Notes under the pieces: model-generated
What the model was told of the DNA's origin: nothing
Database searches by the model: none
What the model saw: the letters and a program-made list of their open reading frames with translations, nothing else
Position numbers and translations under genes: made by a program
NCBI RefSeq assembly: GCF_011299615.1
Contig: NZ_CP049861.1
Location: 124,001 to 188,000, forward strand
DNA length: 64,000 bases
Direction of reading: 5' to 3'
Origin: Erysipelothrix sp. HDW6C
GTDB taxonomy: Bacteria > Bacillota_I > Bacilli_A > Erysipelotrichales > Erysipelotrichaceae
Shown here: one piece after another, positions 1 through 9,281 of the stretch
How positions within the stretch are numbered: the stretch's first letter is position 1
Layout: each line of letters opens with the position of its first letter

Positions 1-476
1 TACATGGATACCCACAGAAACTCATTAATGCATGCATTGAACTCTTTAGCACTGGGGCGTTTTATCCAATAATCCTCATCCGTAGCAGGTAAGGTTCCGC
101 TGATAAGGCTGTCTTTATCCAGCAAGATTTTTAAAAGCTTATCACTGCGTAAATACATTTCCAAATCATCCAATGGAACAATCATCAAATCAATACGATT
201 TCCATCTACAAACTGCATCAAGAATGTGAACCAACGTTGTGGTTCCATATCACCCGGTGTTTGCATGATTAAGCGTTCCCCAAATTGATCAATCCACGAG
301 CGCGACTCAAGAAGCGGTTTGATTTCATCGACAACAAAGACAATATCAAAATCCTGCCAGCGATCCTTTGGGACAAGGGCATTGGTTCGCGATCCATTCA
401 TTGCAACAATTCTGATATTGGGATCATGGGCGGCAACCCCTAAAATCAATTCAAGCATCTCAGTTTCGGTTCTCAT
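1..476 (-). CDS. Aminoglycoside 6-adenylyltransferase-like nucleotidyltransferase (partial, C-terminus off the left edge)
   Basis: The frame opens with ATG at 476 and stays open to the window edge, giving at least 158 residues. The protein begins MRTETEMLELILGVA and carries the nucleotidyltransferase signature Gly28-Ser29-Arg30 followed by Asp42-Phe-Asp44, the metal-binding DxD pair of the ANT(6)/AadE family (Adenyl_transf fold). Later segments such as RWFTFLMQFVDGNRIDLMIV also match this family. Known members transfer AMP from ATP to the 6-hydroxyl of streptomycin-type aminoglycosides. Chromosomal homologues vary in activity, so resistance is inference. The 3' end is missing and its context is unknown. 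Confidence 0.75.
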   Translation of the reverse strand, partial: MRTETEMLELILGVAAHDPNIRIVAMNGSRTNALVPKDRWQDFDIVFVVDEIKPLLESRSWIDQFGERLIMQTPGDMEPQRWFTFLMQFVDGNRIDLMIVPLDDLEMYLRSDKLLKILLDKDSLISGTLPATDEDYWIKRPSAKEFNACINEFLWVSM

Positions 477-590
477 ATATCGGCTCCTTTGAAACGTATT
501 CACTGATGTAACTATGCAAATTATACTTGGATTTTGCGCAAACTTCAAAATCGTTACTTCTTTTCACGCAACTTCGCAAGATTTTCATAA

Positions 591-614
591 AGAAAAGCAC
601 GGACGGGTCCGTGC
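591..614 (-). terminator. Intrinsic terminator of uvrB
   Basis: A perfect 7-bp stem (GCACGGA at 597-603 and TCCGTGC at 608-614) with a 4-nt loop is followed on the minus strand by TTTTCTTT. It overlaps the uvrB stop codon. Confidence 0.8.
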
Positions 615-2584
615 TAAAGTTCAGCTTTCATTTCTAAAATCACATCACGAAGTTGTGCAGCTCTTTCAAAATCAAGAATCGCTGCTGCTTCACGCATTTC
701 TTTTTCAAGACGTTCCACCAATTCTTGGATTGATTTCTTGTCTCGTTTTCCACCACGAACTTTCTTTGTGAGTTCAGCAGTTTCTTTTCCAGCAATCACA
801 TCGCGAATTTCTTTGCGAATTGTTGTTGGTGTGACGCCATGTTCGATATTGTAGGCAATTTGCAGATCACGACGGCGCTTGGTTTCTTCCAATGTACGCT
901 TCATAGAATCTGTCATCCGATCCGCGTACATGATGACATGGCCATTCGAGTTACGCGCAGCACGCCCAACAATTTGTACGAGCGAGCGGTATGAACGCAA
1001 GAAACCTTCTTTGTCGGCATCAAGAATAGTGATCAAACTTACTTCCGGTAAGTCCAACCCCTCCCGTAACAAGTTAATTCCTACAACAACGTCGTATTTA
1101 CCCAAACGAAGATCACGCAATATTTCGATACGTTCAAGTGTCTTTGTTTCATGGTGTAAGTAAGCGACTTTGATTCCTGTTTCCAGCAGGTAACTGGTGA
1201 GGTCTTCCGCCATTTTAACGGTCAGTGTCGTAATTAACACACGCTCATCTCGCTCACGACGCTCGAGAATTTGATCCACGATATCATCCACCTGTCCGCG
1301 ACTTGGCTTCACTTCTATTGTTGGATCTAAAAGACCTGTTGGACGGATAATTTGCTCAACAATTTTATTATCAACACGTTCAAGCTCATAATCACCCGGT
1401 GTCGCCGAAACATAGATGGTCTGATTCTGAACGGTTGTAAACTCGTCAAACGTCATTGGGCGGTTGTTCATTGCACTTGGAAGTCGGAATCCAAACTCAA
1501 CGAGTGTTCTTTTCCGTGATTGATCACCGTTGTACATACCGCGAATTTGCGGCAAGGATACATGGGACTCATCAACAATAAACAAGTAATCGTCAGGGAA
1601 GTAGTCAAAGAGTGTAAATGGTCTTTGTTCTGGGGGACGACCATCAATATGCATTGAGTAGTTTTCAACACCCGAACACATTCCAAATTCACGAAGGGCT
1701 TCAAGATCATACTCCGTACGCGCCTTCAGACGTTGATACTCAACGAGTTTATCCTCTTTTTTAAAGTATTCCAAACGTTCTTTCAGTTCTTCTTCAATAC
1801 TATCTGCCGCTTTGCGGATCTGGACCATATCCCGTGCATATGAATTTGCAGGGAAGATATCATAGACGCGATACCCTTGTTTGATGGTTCCGGTAATACG
1901 ATCCACCTCAACAATACGATCAATTTCATCACCAAAGAACTCAATACGAACAACAAAGTCATCCGTATCCCCAGGGACAATTTCAATCACATCGCCTCGA
2001 ACTCGAAACGTTCCGCGCATCTGCTCGTAGTCATTACGAACATATTGTCGTTTTACAAGATCCATCATGAGTTCTTCTCGGCTGATTTCCTGACCCACGC
2101 GCATGACATAAAGCATCGCTTTATAGTATTCAGGATCCGCTGTAGCATAAATACTCGCTACAGATGCGACAATAATGGTGTCACGACGTTGCAAGACTGA
2201 GTTTTGTGCTGCATGACGCAACATATCCAGTTCCTGATTGATCATCGAGCTTTTTTCGATATATGTGTCACTTCCCGGTAAGTACGCCTCGGGTTGATAG
2301 TAATCAAAGTTCGATACAAAGTACTCTACCCGATTATTTGGAAAGAACTCTTTGAACTCCGAATAAAGCTGCCCTGCAAGTGTTTTGTTGTGAACAAATA
2401 CAAGGGTTGGTCGGTTGAGTTTTGCAATGACCTGCGAAACGGTAAAAGTTTTACCGGTACCTGTGGCTCCCAGTAAAACTTGTTCCTTCTTTCCTGACTC
2501 AATCCCTTCCATCAATTCCTTGATGGCACGTATTTGATCCCCTTTTGGTTCAAACTTTGAAACCAACTCAAATTTATCGGTCAT
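614..2584 (-). CDS. uvrB: Excinuclease ABC subunit B
   Basis: UvrB is the damage-verifying helicase-like subunit of nucleotide excision repair; it takes damaged DNA from UvrA and recruits UvrC. The 656 residues have the family's usual length. Visible are Walker A GATGTGKT (39-46), the beta-hairpin region with DYYQPEAY (around 94-101), Walker B DESH (338-341), helicase motifs ending in QIVGRAARN, and a C-terminal UVR coiled domain (about 620-655) that contacts UvrC. The start overlaps the stop of the upstream S41 protease gene by 4 bp (ATGA), with GAGGTGAT as ribosome binding site, so the two are cotranscribed. uvrA is not in the window. Confidence 0.98.
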   Translation of the reverse strand: MTDKFELVSKFEPKGDQIRAIKELMEGIESGKKEQVLLGATGTGKTFTVSQVIAKLNRPTLVFVHNKTLAGQLYSEFKEFFPNNRVEYFVSNFDYYQPEAYLPGSDTYIEKSSMINQELDMLRHAAQNSVLQRRDTIIVASVASIYATADPEYYKAMLYVMRVGQEISREELMMDLVKRQYVRNDYEQMRGTFRVRGDVIEIVPGDTDDFVVRIEFFGDEIDRIVEVDRITGTIKQGYRVYDIFPANSYARDMVQIRKAADSIEEELKERLEYFKKEDKLVEYQRLKARTEYDLEALREFGMCSGVENYSMHIDGRPPEQRPFTLFDYFPDDYLFIVDESHVSLPQIRGMYNGDQSRKRTLVEFGFRLPSAMNNRPMTFDEFTTVQNQTIYVSATPGDYELERVDNKIVEQIIRPTGLLDPTIEVKPSRGQVDDIVDQILERRERDERVLITTLTVKMAEDLTSYLLETGIKVAYLHHETKTLERIEILRDLRLGKYDVVVGINLLREGLDLPEVSLITILDADKEGFLRSYRSLVQIVGRAARNSNGHVIMYADRMTDSMKRTLEETKRRRDLQIAYNIEHGVTPTTIRKEIRDVIAGKETAELTKKVRGGKRDKKSIQELVERLEKEMREAAAILDFERAAQLRDVILEMKAEL

Positions 2585-4071
2585 TTTTTAATCACCTCTA
2601 TTGCTTTGTGTAATTGAACATCGCGTGCATCACGATTCAATGCCCAATCAGCATAAACAGAACTGTAGATTTGTTTCATGACTGTCTCAGTTATTTGTCC
2701 ATCACCTGGCAATCCTACGATTGCAGCATATTGATTGAACGCATTCAACGTTGCTTGATCATAATAGCCATCAGTACGGCCACTGTGGAACCCTAGATAA
2801 GTCAATCCATCTTGTACATAAGCAACACTTGCGTGCACACTATCCGGTCCAATTGATTCACCTTCTTCAAGTTTCACATAGGTTTGATAGAAAATAGCTG
2901 GAAGTTTACTCTCAGTCATTGGAACAATTCCGGTGCCATTGATACTTTCACCGGTTGGCCCGAGCCATTCTGCAATCGTAATTTTTAGCGCACCTTTATC
3001 ACCGTAAGTAATTTGTGTTTGCACAGTTCCTTTACCATAGGATTTCACTCCGACAGTTTCAGCACCCAAATTATCTCGAAGTGCCAACGTTAGAACCTCC
3101 GATGCACTCGCTGAGTTTTCATTTACCAAAATAACAATCTTATCAAATTTATACTCATCTGCAACGGATTTACTTACCGTATAAACTTCAATCGTTCCAT
3201 CGGTAAATTTCTCTTGATAGACGACATCACCATTTTGTAAGAAAAGGCGGGCGATGCTTTGAATGGCATCCAAATAACCACCACCATTATTTCGTAAATC
3301 AATGATCAACTTATCTGCATTTTGTGCCTTGAAATCTTTGAAGTAAGATTCTGTAACTTCGCCTAATTGGCGGCCAAAAGATTTAATTTCTAAGTATGCG
3401 ACACCATCATCAAGCATGTGGCCTGATGCAAGCGCATTTACAGTGCCACGAACCATCGTAATACTGATTGGTTTTTGATCTCTTAAAACTTCAATCGTCA
3501 CTTCAGTTCCTTCTTCGCCAATGATACGATCTTTTACCGGTGTATCCCCTTCACTCAACAATACACCGTCGACTTTATTTATAATATCGCCTGCTTGTAC
3601 TCCTGCTTTTTCAGCGGGTGAATTCTTGAACACATCCGTTATAATATTTACGTTTTCACCTTCATAGAACTGAACACCAATCCCAACAAATGACATATTG
3701 ATGGACTCTTCAAGTCCCAACATTTCTTCGGGTGTCATAAACGATGTATGACGATCACCATTTGCTTCCAACATACCTTTTATTGCATTGTTGGTAAGCT
3801 CGGTATCTGGATCTTCCATTTCATTTGTGAAATACCATTTGTTACGAATATCATTAAATACGCGTTCAAAAATGCCTTGATTCTTTGAACCATTGCCTAC
3901 GATACTGTTGTCTTTAAATAGTGATGAGACTCCAATACCACCTAAAAACGAGATAACAACTGCGACGACAATTGCAGCTGCAAGTTTGTTCTTTTTCTTA
4001 CGTGATGCTATTTCATCAGGCCAAACATGTCGCTCAAGTTTGACTTGTACTTTTCCATTTTCTTTATCCAC
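2581..4071 (-). CDS. S41 family C-terminal processing peptidase (CtpA/CtpB type) with PG-binding domain
   Basis: This is a membrane-anchored serine protease acting outside the membrane on proteins with exposed C-termini. It has a basic cytoplasmic N-terminus, one transmembrane segment (about 30-51), a PDZ domain (about 120-200), the S41 catalytic domain (about 205-390) and a peptidoglycan_binding_1-like tail (about 415-475). The catalytic pair is likely Ser322 in SASASE and Lys347 in SYGKGT, 25 residues apart as in CtpB. The start is GTG with GAGGTGG upstream. It is the first gene of a two-gene operon with uvrB, an arrangement without obvious functional logic. A CtpB-like sporulation role is unlikely to be inferable here. 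Confidence 0.93.
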   Translation of the reverse strand: MDKENGKVQVKLERHVWPDEIASRKKKNKLAAAIVVAVVISFLGGIGVSSLFKDNSIVGNGSKNQGIFERVFNDIRNKWYFTNEMEDPDTELTNNAIKGMLEANGDRHTSFMTPEEMLGLEESINMSFVGIGVQFYEGENVNIITDVFKNSPAEKAGVQAGDIINKVDGVLLSEGDTPVKDRIIGEEGTEVTIEVLRDQKPISITMVRGTVNALASGHMLDDGVAYLEIKSFGRQLGEVTESYFKDFKAQNADKLIIDLRNNGGGYLDAIQSIARLFLQNGDVVYQEKFTDGTIEVYTVSKSVADEYKFDKIVILVNENSASASEVLTLALRDNLGAETVGVKSYGKGTVQTQITYGDKGALKITIAEWLGPTGESINGTGIVPMTESKLPAIFYQTYVKLEEGESIGPDSVHASVAYVQDGLTYLGFHSGRTDGYYDQATLNAFNQYAAIVGLPGDGQITETVMKQIYSSVYADWALNRDARDVQLHKAIEVIKK

Positions 4072-4097
4072 CTAAACCACCTCATTCACTTAAGTTT

Positions 4098-4103
4098 ACC
4101 ATA
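4098..4103 (-). promoter_or_regulatory. Candidate extended -10 promoter of the S41 protease-uvrB operon
   Basis: On the minus strand TGC precedes TATGGT, an extended -10 element about 27 bp before the GTG start. No good -35 box is visible. Confidence 0.4.
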
Positions 4104-4188
4104 GCACGTGACAAAAATCCCATAATTTGTTTCATTTGTATGACTATTCAACGTTTTATCACATGCACACCACCCTTGCGCAGAACCA

Positions 4189-4197
4189 TGGTATAAT
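4189..4197 (+). promoter_or_regulatory. Extended -10 promoter of the LOG-family gene
   Basis: TGG followed by TATAAT lies 27 bp before the ATG. No -35 consensus is visible, as expected for an extended -10 promoter. Confidence 0.6.
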
Positions 4198-4224
4198 TTA
4201 CGAAACACATGAGGAGGTTTTCGA

Positions 4225-4758
4225 ATGAAAATTGCTGTATTCTGCGGCTCAAAAATGCCCGAAGAATCGATTTACCGTGACGAAGCAATCGCCCTTGCCA
4301 ACGCTTTAGTCGCACAAAATATCGAGCTTGTTTATGGGGGAGCAAAAATTGGTATCATGGGACTCATTGCTGATACTATGTTGAATCAAGGTGGTACCGT
4401 TATTGGCGTTATGCCACACATCTTAAGTGACAAAGAGATTATGCATACAGGACTTACTGAAGCAATCCTTGTCGATGATATGTCGGAAAGAAAAAATATC
4501 ATGAATGAAATGGCAGATGCATTCATTGCCTTCCCTGGAGGATGTGGTACGATGGATGAGATATTCGAGGTCATCACACTCAACCAAATCGGTCACTTCA
4601 GTAAACCGTGTGGATTCGTGAATGTTGATGGTTATTACGATGGTATTGAGACTTATATCAATCGCGCTGTTGCTGTAGGATTTACAAGTCCTGAACACGG
4701 CACTGCAATCACATTCAAAAAGAATTCAATCGAACTCATCGACTCTCTTATTAAATAA
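4225..4758 (+). CDS. LOG family protein (cytokinin riboside 5'-monophosphate phosphoribohydrolase type)
   Basis: The 177-residue protein has the Rossmann-like LOG fold: an N-terminal FCGS motif (residues 6-9), a glycine-rich VYGGAKIGIMG loop (about 36-46), and the signature PGGCGTMDE (about 104-112) that contains the catalytic region. Characterised relatives remove ribose 5-phosphate from N6-modified AMP or cleave nucleoside monophosphates; the physiological substrate in Firmicutes is not settled. A strong GAGGAGG site precedes the ATG. The gene stands alone, divergent from the S41 gene and convergent with the M23 gene, between its own promoter and a hairpin. Confidence 0.9.
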   Translation: MKIAVFCGSKMPEESIYRDEAIALANALVAQNIELVYGGAKIGIMGLIADTMLNQGGTVIGVMPHILSDKEIMHTGLTEAILVDDMSERKNIMNEMADAFIAFPGGCGTMDEIFEVITLNQIGHFSKPCGFVNVDGYYDGIETYINRAVAVGFTSPEHGTAITFKKNSIELIDSLIK

Positions 4759-4762
4759 CATA

Positions 4763-4790
4763 AAGCCTCATTTCAAATGAAATGAGGCTT
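4763..4790. terminator. Convergent (bidirectional) terminator hairpin
   Basis: A perfect 12-bp stem (4763-4774 and 4779-4790) with loop AAAT separates the convergent LOG and M23 genes. The T-tract is modest on both sides. Confidence 0.7.
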
Positions 4791-4795
4791 TCGTA

Positions 4796-6166
4796 TTATT
4801 GTAGATAATCGTTTGGATTCAGACGACAAGGAATTGCACCACCGCGAGCATCGCATGTTGATGATGTACCACCAGACGATCCACCCAATCCAAATTGGGC
4901 CGTTCGCTGACTGCTATTCCATCGTTCAAGAGCTGCTGATACCGAGTCATCACCCAAGTAAAATATTTCAACATGGGCATGGGCACCATATGAATTTCCT
5001 GAGTTTCCGACTGAGCCAATTTGTGCACCTTGATCCACAATTGATCCAGGACCTGCTAAGAATGAACCTTGAGCCATATGGCCAATCAGTGTTCCATAAA
5101 TGGTTCCACCAACTTCAAAAATCATCGCCATATGATTCCCCAATCCACCATTACATCCCCAACTGCCATTGGTTGAACACCCACCATCAGCAACGACCAC
5201 GATTCCGTTACCCATTGCATAGATTGGTGTTCCTACGCCAGCTGGAAGGTCAGCACCAAGGTGAACACCGCCACCATATGATCCTGAGTAATGCCATACT
5301 GACTCACCAATTTGTGAACCAGGAACTGGATTCATAAATGAACCTGATGCTACAATTGCGCTCGCAGCTGCTTCATCAACAGCAATCTGTTCTTTGATTG
5401 CTGCATCTTGTGTTTCTAAATTAACTTTTTGAATCACAAGCTGTTCTTGCAATTGCTGTGCGGCAACTTTTACAAGTTCAGTATTTGCTTTCTCTGCTTC
5501 AATAAGAATCTTATTATCTTCAATAGCATCTTTTTCAGCAACGACTAAATCTTGATCTGTTTGTAACTTTTCACGTTCTACACGTAAATCTTCAATGAGA
5601 CCTTCATTATAGCGTTTAATGTTATTCATACCTTCGATACGACGCACAATGTCGGCAAAATCTGTAGCACCCATGACAAATTCAATATAGCCATTGACGC
5701 GCATCGTCGATTGAGAATTGACCATAAACGCCTTGACTTGATCTTCAATGCCCTTAATCGTACCTTCGCGTTCCTTGATTTGTACTTCAAGTTCAGCAAT
5801 TGCAGTTTCTTTGTTGGCAATATCGAGTTCAAATTGCGCAATATTTGCCTCAAACTCAGCAATCATATTGGTATAGTCTTGAATACGACCCAAGTTGGAA
5901 ACAATATCACTTTTTATCTTCTCCAAGTCCCCAGCAAGTTCATTGGCAAGATCCTTATTGTTGCTTGCACGATCAATCAAAAATTGACGATAATCAGCAC
6001 ATATTTGTTTGTTCTCTTCATCAATTCTTCCACGACACATTGTTTCATATTTGGCAGGATTCGCCTCAAAATCTGCTGCAGTGTCTGCAAAGATTGGCGC
6101 AAGAATCCCTAGTAACATGAACAAAATCACCGATATTATAATAGCACTTTTAAATGTTTTCTTCAT
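4796..6166 (-). CDS. PcsB/EnvC-like coiled-coil M23 peptidase (second copy in the ftsEX operon)
   Basis: This is a secreted wall hydrolase of about 456 residues: signal peptide (1-28, ending LAPIFA), long coiled coils (about 70-270) including the PcsB-type hairpin segment STMRVNGYIEFVMGATDF, and a C-terminal M23/LytM domain. All zinc and catalytic positions are present: His302 and Asp306 (HLGAD), His363, and His396/His398 (HAH). Unlike EnvC it therefore looks catalytically competent. Cysteines come in pairs (44/56, 330/338, 438/447), suggesting disulfides. I chose ATG at 6166 because AGAGGT lies just upstream. It follows a paralogue by 18 bp, at the end of ftsE-ftsX-M23-M23. It is probably activated by FtsEX to cleave septal peptidoglycan. 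Confidence 0.88.
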   Translation of the reverse strand: MKKTFKSAIIISVILFMLLGILAPIFADTAADFEANPAKYETMCRGRIDEENKQICADYRQFLIDRASNNKDLANELAGDLEKIKSDIVSNLGRIQDYTNMIAEFEANIAQFELDIANKETAIAELEVQIKEREGTIKGIEDQVKAFMVNSQSTMRVNGYIEFVMGATDFADIVRRIEGMNNIKRYNEGLIEDLRVEREKLQTDQDLVVAEKDAIEDNKILIEAEKANTELVKVAAQQLQEQLVIQKVNLETQDAAIKEQIAVDEAAASAIVASGSFMNPVPGSQIGESVWHYSGSYGGGVHLGADLPAGVGTPIYAMGNGIVVVADGGCSTNGSWGCNGGLGNHMAMIFEVGGTIYGTLIGHMAQGSFLAGPGSIVDQGAQIGSVGNSGNSYGAHAHVEIFYLGDDSVSAALERWNSSQRTAQFGLGGSSGGTSSTCDARGGAIPCRLNPNDYLQ

Positions 6167-6184
6167 AGAATGACCTCTCAAAAT

Positions 6185-7633
6185 CTAGTGTACATGGCTT
6201 TCTGGATTAACCCGACACGGAATTGCATCACCCTTGTTTGAACAGAGGGAACTCTTGCCACCTGACGATCCACCCAATCCGAACTGAGCTGTTCTTTGAC
6301 TGCTATTCCATCGCTCCAAGGCACCTGGGAGTCCACCATCAGTAGTATTATTTTTACCTAAGTAGAATACTTCAACATGAGCATGCGCACCATACGAAGC
6401 GCCTGAGTTTCCGACTTGACCGACCTGTTGTCCTGGTCGAATTCGTGAACCCGCACCGACTGTAAAGCTATCTTGAGCCATATGCATGATGAGCGATCCG
6501 TAGATATTCCCATCACCACCTACATAGATTGTAGCCATATGATTTCCCAAGCCACCATTACAGTTGAAACTTCCATTGGTTGAACAACCACCGGTCGCAA
6601 CCACAACGATACCATCCCCCATCGCATGAATTGGAGTACCAATTCCTGTAGCCATATCACTGCCGAGATGGGTTCCGCCCCACGTGTAATCCCAAACTGT
6701 TTCAGTAAGTCTTGCACCGAAGACTGGAATAGAAGTCACGCCATTTCCAGGATTCGTAGGTGTTTCGCCACCTTCTTCACCCGGTTCGGGTTCTGGGTCT
6801 GGCGGTGGTGTAAAGTCAACAATGTCTTGCGGTGACAAAACATTGGCGCTAATTTCTGCTTCAATTTTAGCATCCGCTACATCAAGGAGTCCTTGTTGTT
6901 CTTTCAGTTCACTATAGATTGTTTGCAATCCCGCTTCATACAGCTTTGCTTTTTCACCTTGCGCTTCAATTTCAACTTTAGCATTTTCAATGTCAAATTT
7001 TTCAGCAGCTACAAGATTTTGATCTTCAACTAGTTTTTCACGCTCAGTCCGTAAATCTGAAATGACTGTTTCGTTATAGCGTTTAATAGCATTCATCCCA
7101 TCAATACGACGGATAATATCCGCAAAATCACGGGCACCCATGATAAACTCAATATATCCGTTAACACGCATTGTTGATTGTGAATTAACCATATACGTTT
7201 TAACATCTTCTTCAAGGACTTTGATGCTTTCCATACGTTCTGCAACAAGACCTTCGAGACGTTCAATTTCTATTTCCTTTGCATCAATTTGTGCTTGCAA
7301 ATTTGCAGCCTCGTCTTCAAAGGATTTAATCTTTGCTACATACTCATCAATCAGGTTTAAATTGTTCGCTAGATCGCTTTCAATGGATTTACGTTGCGCA
7401 GCAAGATCTTCTTTCTCAGCACTTTGATCGGCAATTTTCCGATTAAGATACTCACGATATGCCTTGCATGTTTCCACGGTATCGGCAGTACTGACACCAC
7501 GGCACAACTCATTGTAATACGCTTCATTACTTGCAAACTCAGCATCGCTGATTGCTCCAATTGGAGAAGTCACAGCCAAAAAAAGCACTGTGACGAGTAA
7601 AAGTTTAAATGTACTTTGAAAGCGATGTCTCAT
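6185..7633 (-). CDS. PcsB/EnvC-like coiled-coil M23 peptidase (first copy, overlapping ftsX)
   Basis: This paralogue of the following gene has about 482 residues: signal peptide (1-27), coiled coils (about 65-265) with the same STMRVNGYIEFIMGARDF hairpin, a proline/glutamate-rich linker (about 276-297) that the other copy lacks, and an M23 domain with His322, Asp326, His384, His417 and His419 intact. The ATG at 7633 overlaps the ftsX stop as ATGA and has GAGGTGG upstream, so I prefer it to the GTG at 7642. Translational coupling to ftsX strongly suggests it is the extracellular partner of FtsEX, as PcsB is in streptococci and CwlO in Bacillus, but with an M23 rather than a CHAP or NlpC/P60 catalytic domain. 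Confidence 0.9.
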   Translation of the reverse strand: MRHRFQSTFKLLLVTVLFLAVTSPIGAISDAEFASNEAYYNELCRGVSTADTVETCKAYREYLNRKIADQSAEKEDLAAQRKSIESDLANNLNLIDEYVAKIKSFEDEAANLQAQIDAKEIEIERLEGLVAERMESIKVLEEDVKTYMVNSQSTMRVNGYIEFIMGARDFADIIRRIDGMNAIKRYNETVISDLRTEREKLVEDQNLVAAEKFDIENAKVEIEAQGEKAKLYEAGLQTIYSELKEQQGLLDVADAKIEAEISANVLSPQDIVDFTPPPDPEPEPGEEGGETPTNPGNGVTSIPVFGARLTETVWDYTWGGTHLGSDMATGIGTPIHAMGDGIVVVATGGCSTNGSFNCNGGLGNHMATIYVGGDGNIYGSLIMHMAQDSFTVGAGSRIRPGQQVGQVGNSGASYGAHAHVEVFYLGKNNTTDGGLPGALERWNSSQRTAQFGLGGSSGGKSSLCSNKGDAIPCRVNPESHVH

Positions 7634-8535
7634 CGTGTCCACCTCAAGAATTTCCCAACTGATAGAAGACTCCCAATTGATCCGACGACTGCACCAATCA
7701 GCGCGAGCACGCCTGATATTTGGTATACAAGCGGTGTAACCGCAACGAGTGAAAACATTTTAGAGTATAAGTAACCCCCTGTTGAATCAAAGAGATACTT
7801 ATAGCCAAAGATTGTAACTAAAATTGGAATTAATGCTCCAAGCAAACCGATAATCATACCTTCAATAATGAACGGCCAACGAATATACCAGTTGGTAGCT
7901 CCTACTGTTCTCATAATGCTAATTTCACGGCGACGCGAGTGAATTGATACTCGAATTGTATTCGAAATCAAGAACACAGCAATGACACCCAATGCAGCGA
8001 CGATAAAGAACCCAACATTTCTGATTTGTTCCAATCCACTTACGAATTGTGATGTTGCATCACCACCATAGGTTGATTTCTCAACGCCTTCAATAGTAGC
8101 AATGGCTGCGGAGACCGTTTTTAGATTCTCACCTGTATCAGCAGAAACTAAGAAGGCATCCAACATTGGATTGTTTTCTCCACGGAATGATCCAAACATT
8201 TGTTCAGCATCATCCGCATCATTCAATGCAATGTAAGCTTCTAATTCATCAGCTTTTGATGAAAATGTTACCGAAGTGACATGGGGTAAAGCACGGATTG
8301 CCGCCTCTATTTTATCTGTCTTTTCTTGTCCTTCAAATTCTTTTTTAACTTGAACGTGAATTTGAACATTTGATTCCATTTGTTCTGTAATCTGCATTAT
8401 GTTAGCACTTAATAATAGGAACAACGCCATAATTAGTAATGTTACAGTAACAGAAGAAATACTCGAAAGTGAGAGCGCAAAATGACGCACAACACCGAGG
8501 AAACCTTCTTTAAAATGTCGTAAAACTCTACTCAT
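7630..8535 (-). CDS. ftsX: Cell division ABC transporter permease FtsX
   Basis: FtsX is the membrane half of FtsEX, which couples cytoplasmic ATP hydrolysis to activation of wall hydrolases at the septum. The 301-residue protein has a cytoplasmic N-terminus, a first transmembrane segment (about 20-42), a large extracellular loop (about 45-165) that would bind the hydrolase, and three C-terminal transmembrane segments with the typical SIHSRRREISIMRTVGAT loop. The ATG at 8535 follows a GGAGGG site inside ftsE and overlaps the ftsE end by 8 bp; a longer reading to 8592 would lie deep in ftsE and is unlikely. Confidence 0.96.
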   Translation of the reverse strand: MSRVLRHFKEGFLGVVRHFALSLSSISSVTVTLLIMALFLLLSANIMQITEQMESNVQIHVQVKKEFEGQEKTDKIEAAIRALPHVTSVTFSSKADELEAYIALNDADDAEQMFGSFRGENNPMLDAFLVSADTGENLKTVSAAIATIEGVEKSTYGGDATSQFVSGLEQIRNVGFFIVAALGVIAVFLISNTIRVSIHSRRREISIMRTVGATNWYIRWPFIIEGMIIGLLGALIPILVTIFGYKYLFDSTGGYLYSKMFSLVAVTPLVYQISGVLALIGAVVGSIGSLLSVGKFLRWTR

Positions 8536-9217
8536 GATTGATATACCCTCCCGAAGCGAGATCGGCAACAATATGACCAGCATCCAATGCAATTGTCCGC
8601 TTCTTATTGTTATTTACAATATCGACATCATGTGTAACCATCAACACTGTTGTATCTTCTTCTTTATTAATACGTTCTAATAATTTAATAATTTCATTTG
8701 ATTTTTCAGGATCTAAGTTTCCGGTTGGCTCATCAGCAATGAGCACCTGTGGCTTGTTCGCAATTGCTCGAGCGATGGCCACACGTTGTTGCTGTCCGCC
8801 ACTCAATTCTTGTGGGTAAGCATTTGCTTTCTCACTCAAATCAACAAGACGCAACACTTCGCGAACACGAGAACGCAATTTTACGGTCGGCGTGTTAACA
8901 ACTTCTAATGCAAACGCGATATTTTCGAAGACTGTCTTTCGCTCCAAAAGTTTGAAATCTTGAAAAACAACTCCGATGTTACGACGGTAAATCGGAACCT
9001 TGGAGTGACGCAATTTTCCAACGTTAAAATCTCCAACATTAACACTTCCTGTCGATGGTATTTCTTCACCATCCAAGAGCTTAATTAATGTTGATTTCCC
9101 CGACCCTGTAGGACCGATGATATATACGAATTCCCCCTGTTCTACAGCAAGGTTGACATCGTAAAGTGCATTGACGCCATTTTTATATTGTTTTGAAACG
9201 CCTTTAAGTAGTAGCAT
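8528..9217 (-). CDS. ftsE: Cell division ATP-binding protein FtsE
   Basis: This ABC ATPase partner of FtsX has 229 residues. Walker A is GPTGSGKST (about 35-43), followed by a Q-loop in VVFQDFKLLE, the signature LSGGQQQR, Walker B VLIADEP and the switch histidine in VTHD. It is the first gene of the four-gene operon. AAAGGAG precedes the ATG by a rather long 12-13 nt. Confidence 0.97.
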   Translation of the reverse strand: MLLLKGVSKQYKNGVNALYDVNLAVEQGEFVYIIGPTGSGKSTLIKLLDGEEIPSTGSVNVGDFNVGKLRHSKVPIYRRNIGVVFQDFKLLERKTVFENIAFALEVVNTPTVKLRSRVREVLRLVDLSEKANAYPQELSGGQQQRVAIARAIANKPQVLIADEPTGNLDPEKSNEIIKLLERINKEEDTTVLMVTHDVDIVNNNKKRTIALDAGHIVADLASGGYINHE

Positions 9218-9247
9218 TCGATATATTCACTCCTTTAAACAAAATAA

Positions 9248-9256
9248 ATTATAGCA
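9248..9256 (-). promoter_or_regulatory. Extended -10 promoter of the ftsEX-M23 operon
   Basis: On the minus strand TGC directly precedes TATAAT (9248-9253), about 30 bp before ftsE. No convincing -35 box is seen. Confidence 0.6.
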
Positions 9257-9281
9257 TAGCACGCTTGAACATTGCGTGAAA

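Noticed and set aside
4148-4345. Open frame opposite the LOG gene
   Set aside because: It is antisense to a well-supported gene, with no start signal or recognisable domain.
8535-8592. Longer ftsX start at 8592
   Set aside because: It would overlap ftsE by 65 bp without a ribosome binding site, while ATG 8535 has GGAGGG and begins the normal FtsX N-terminus.
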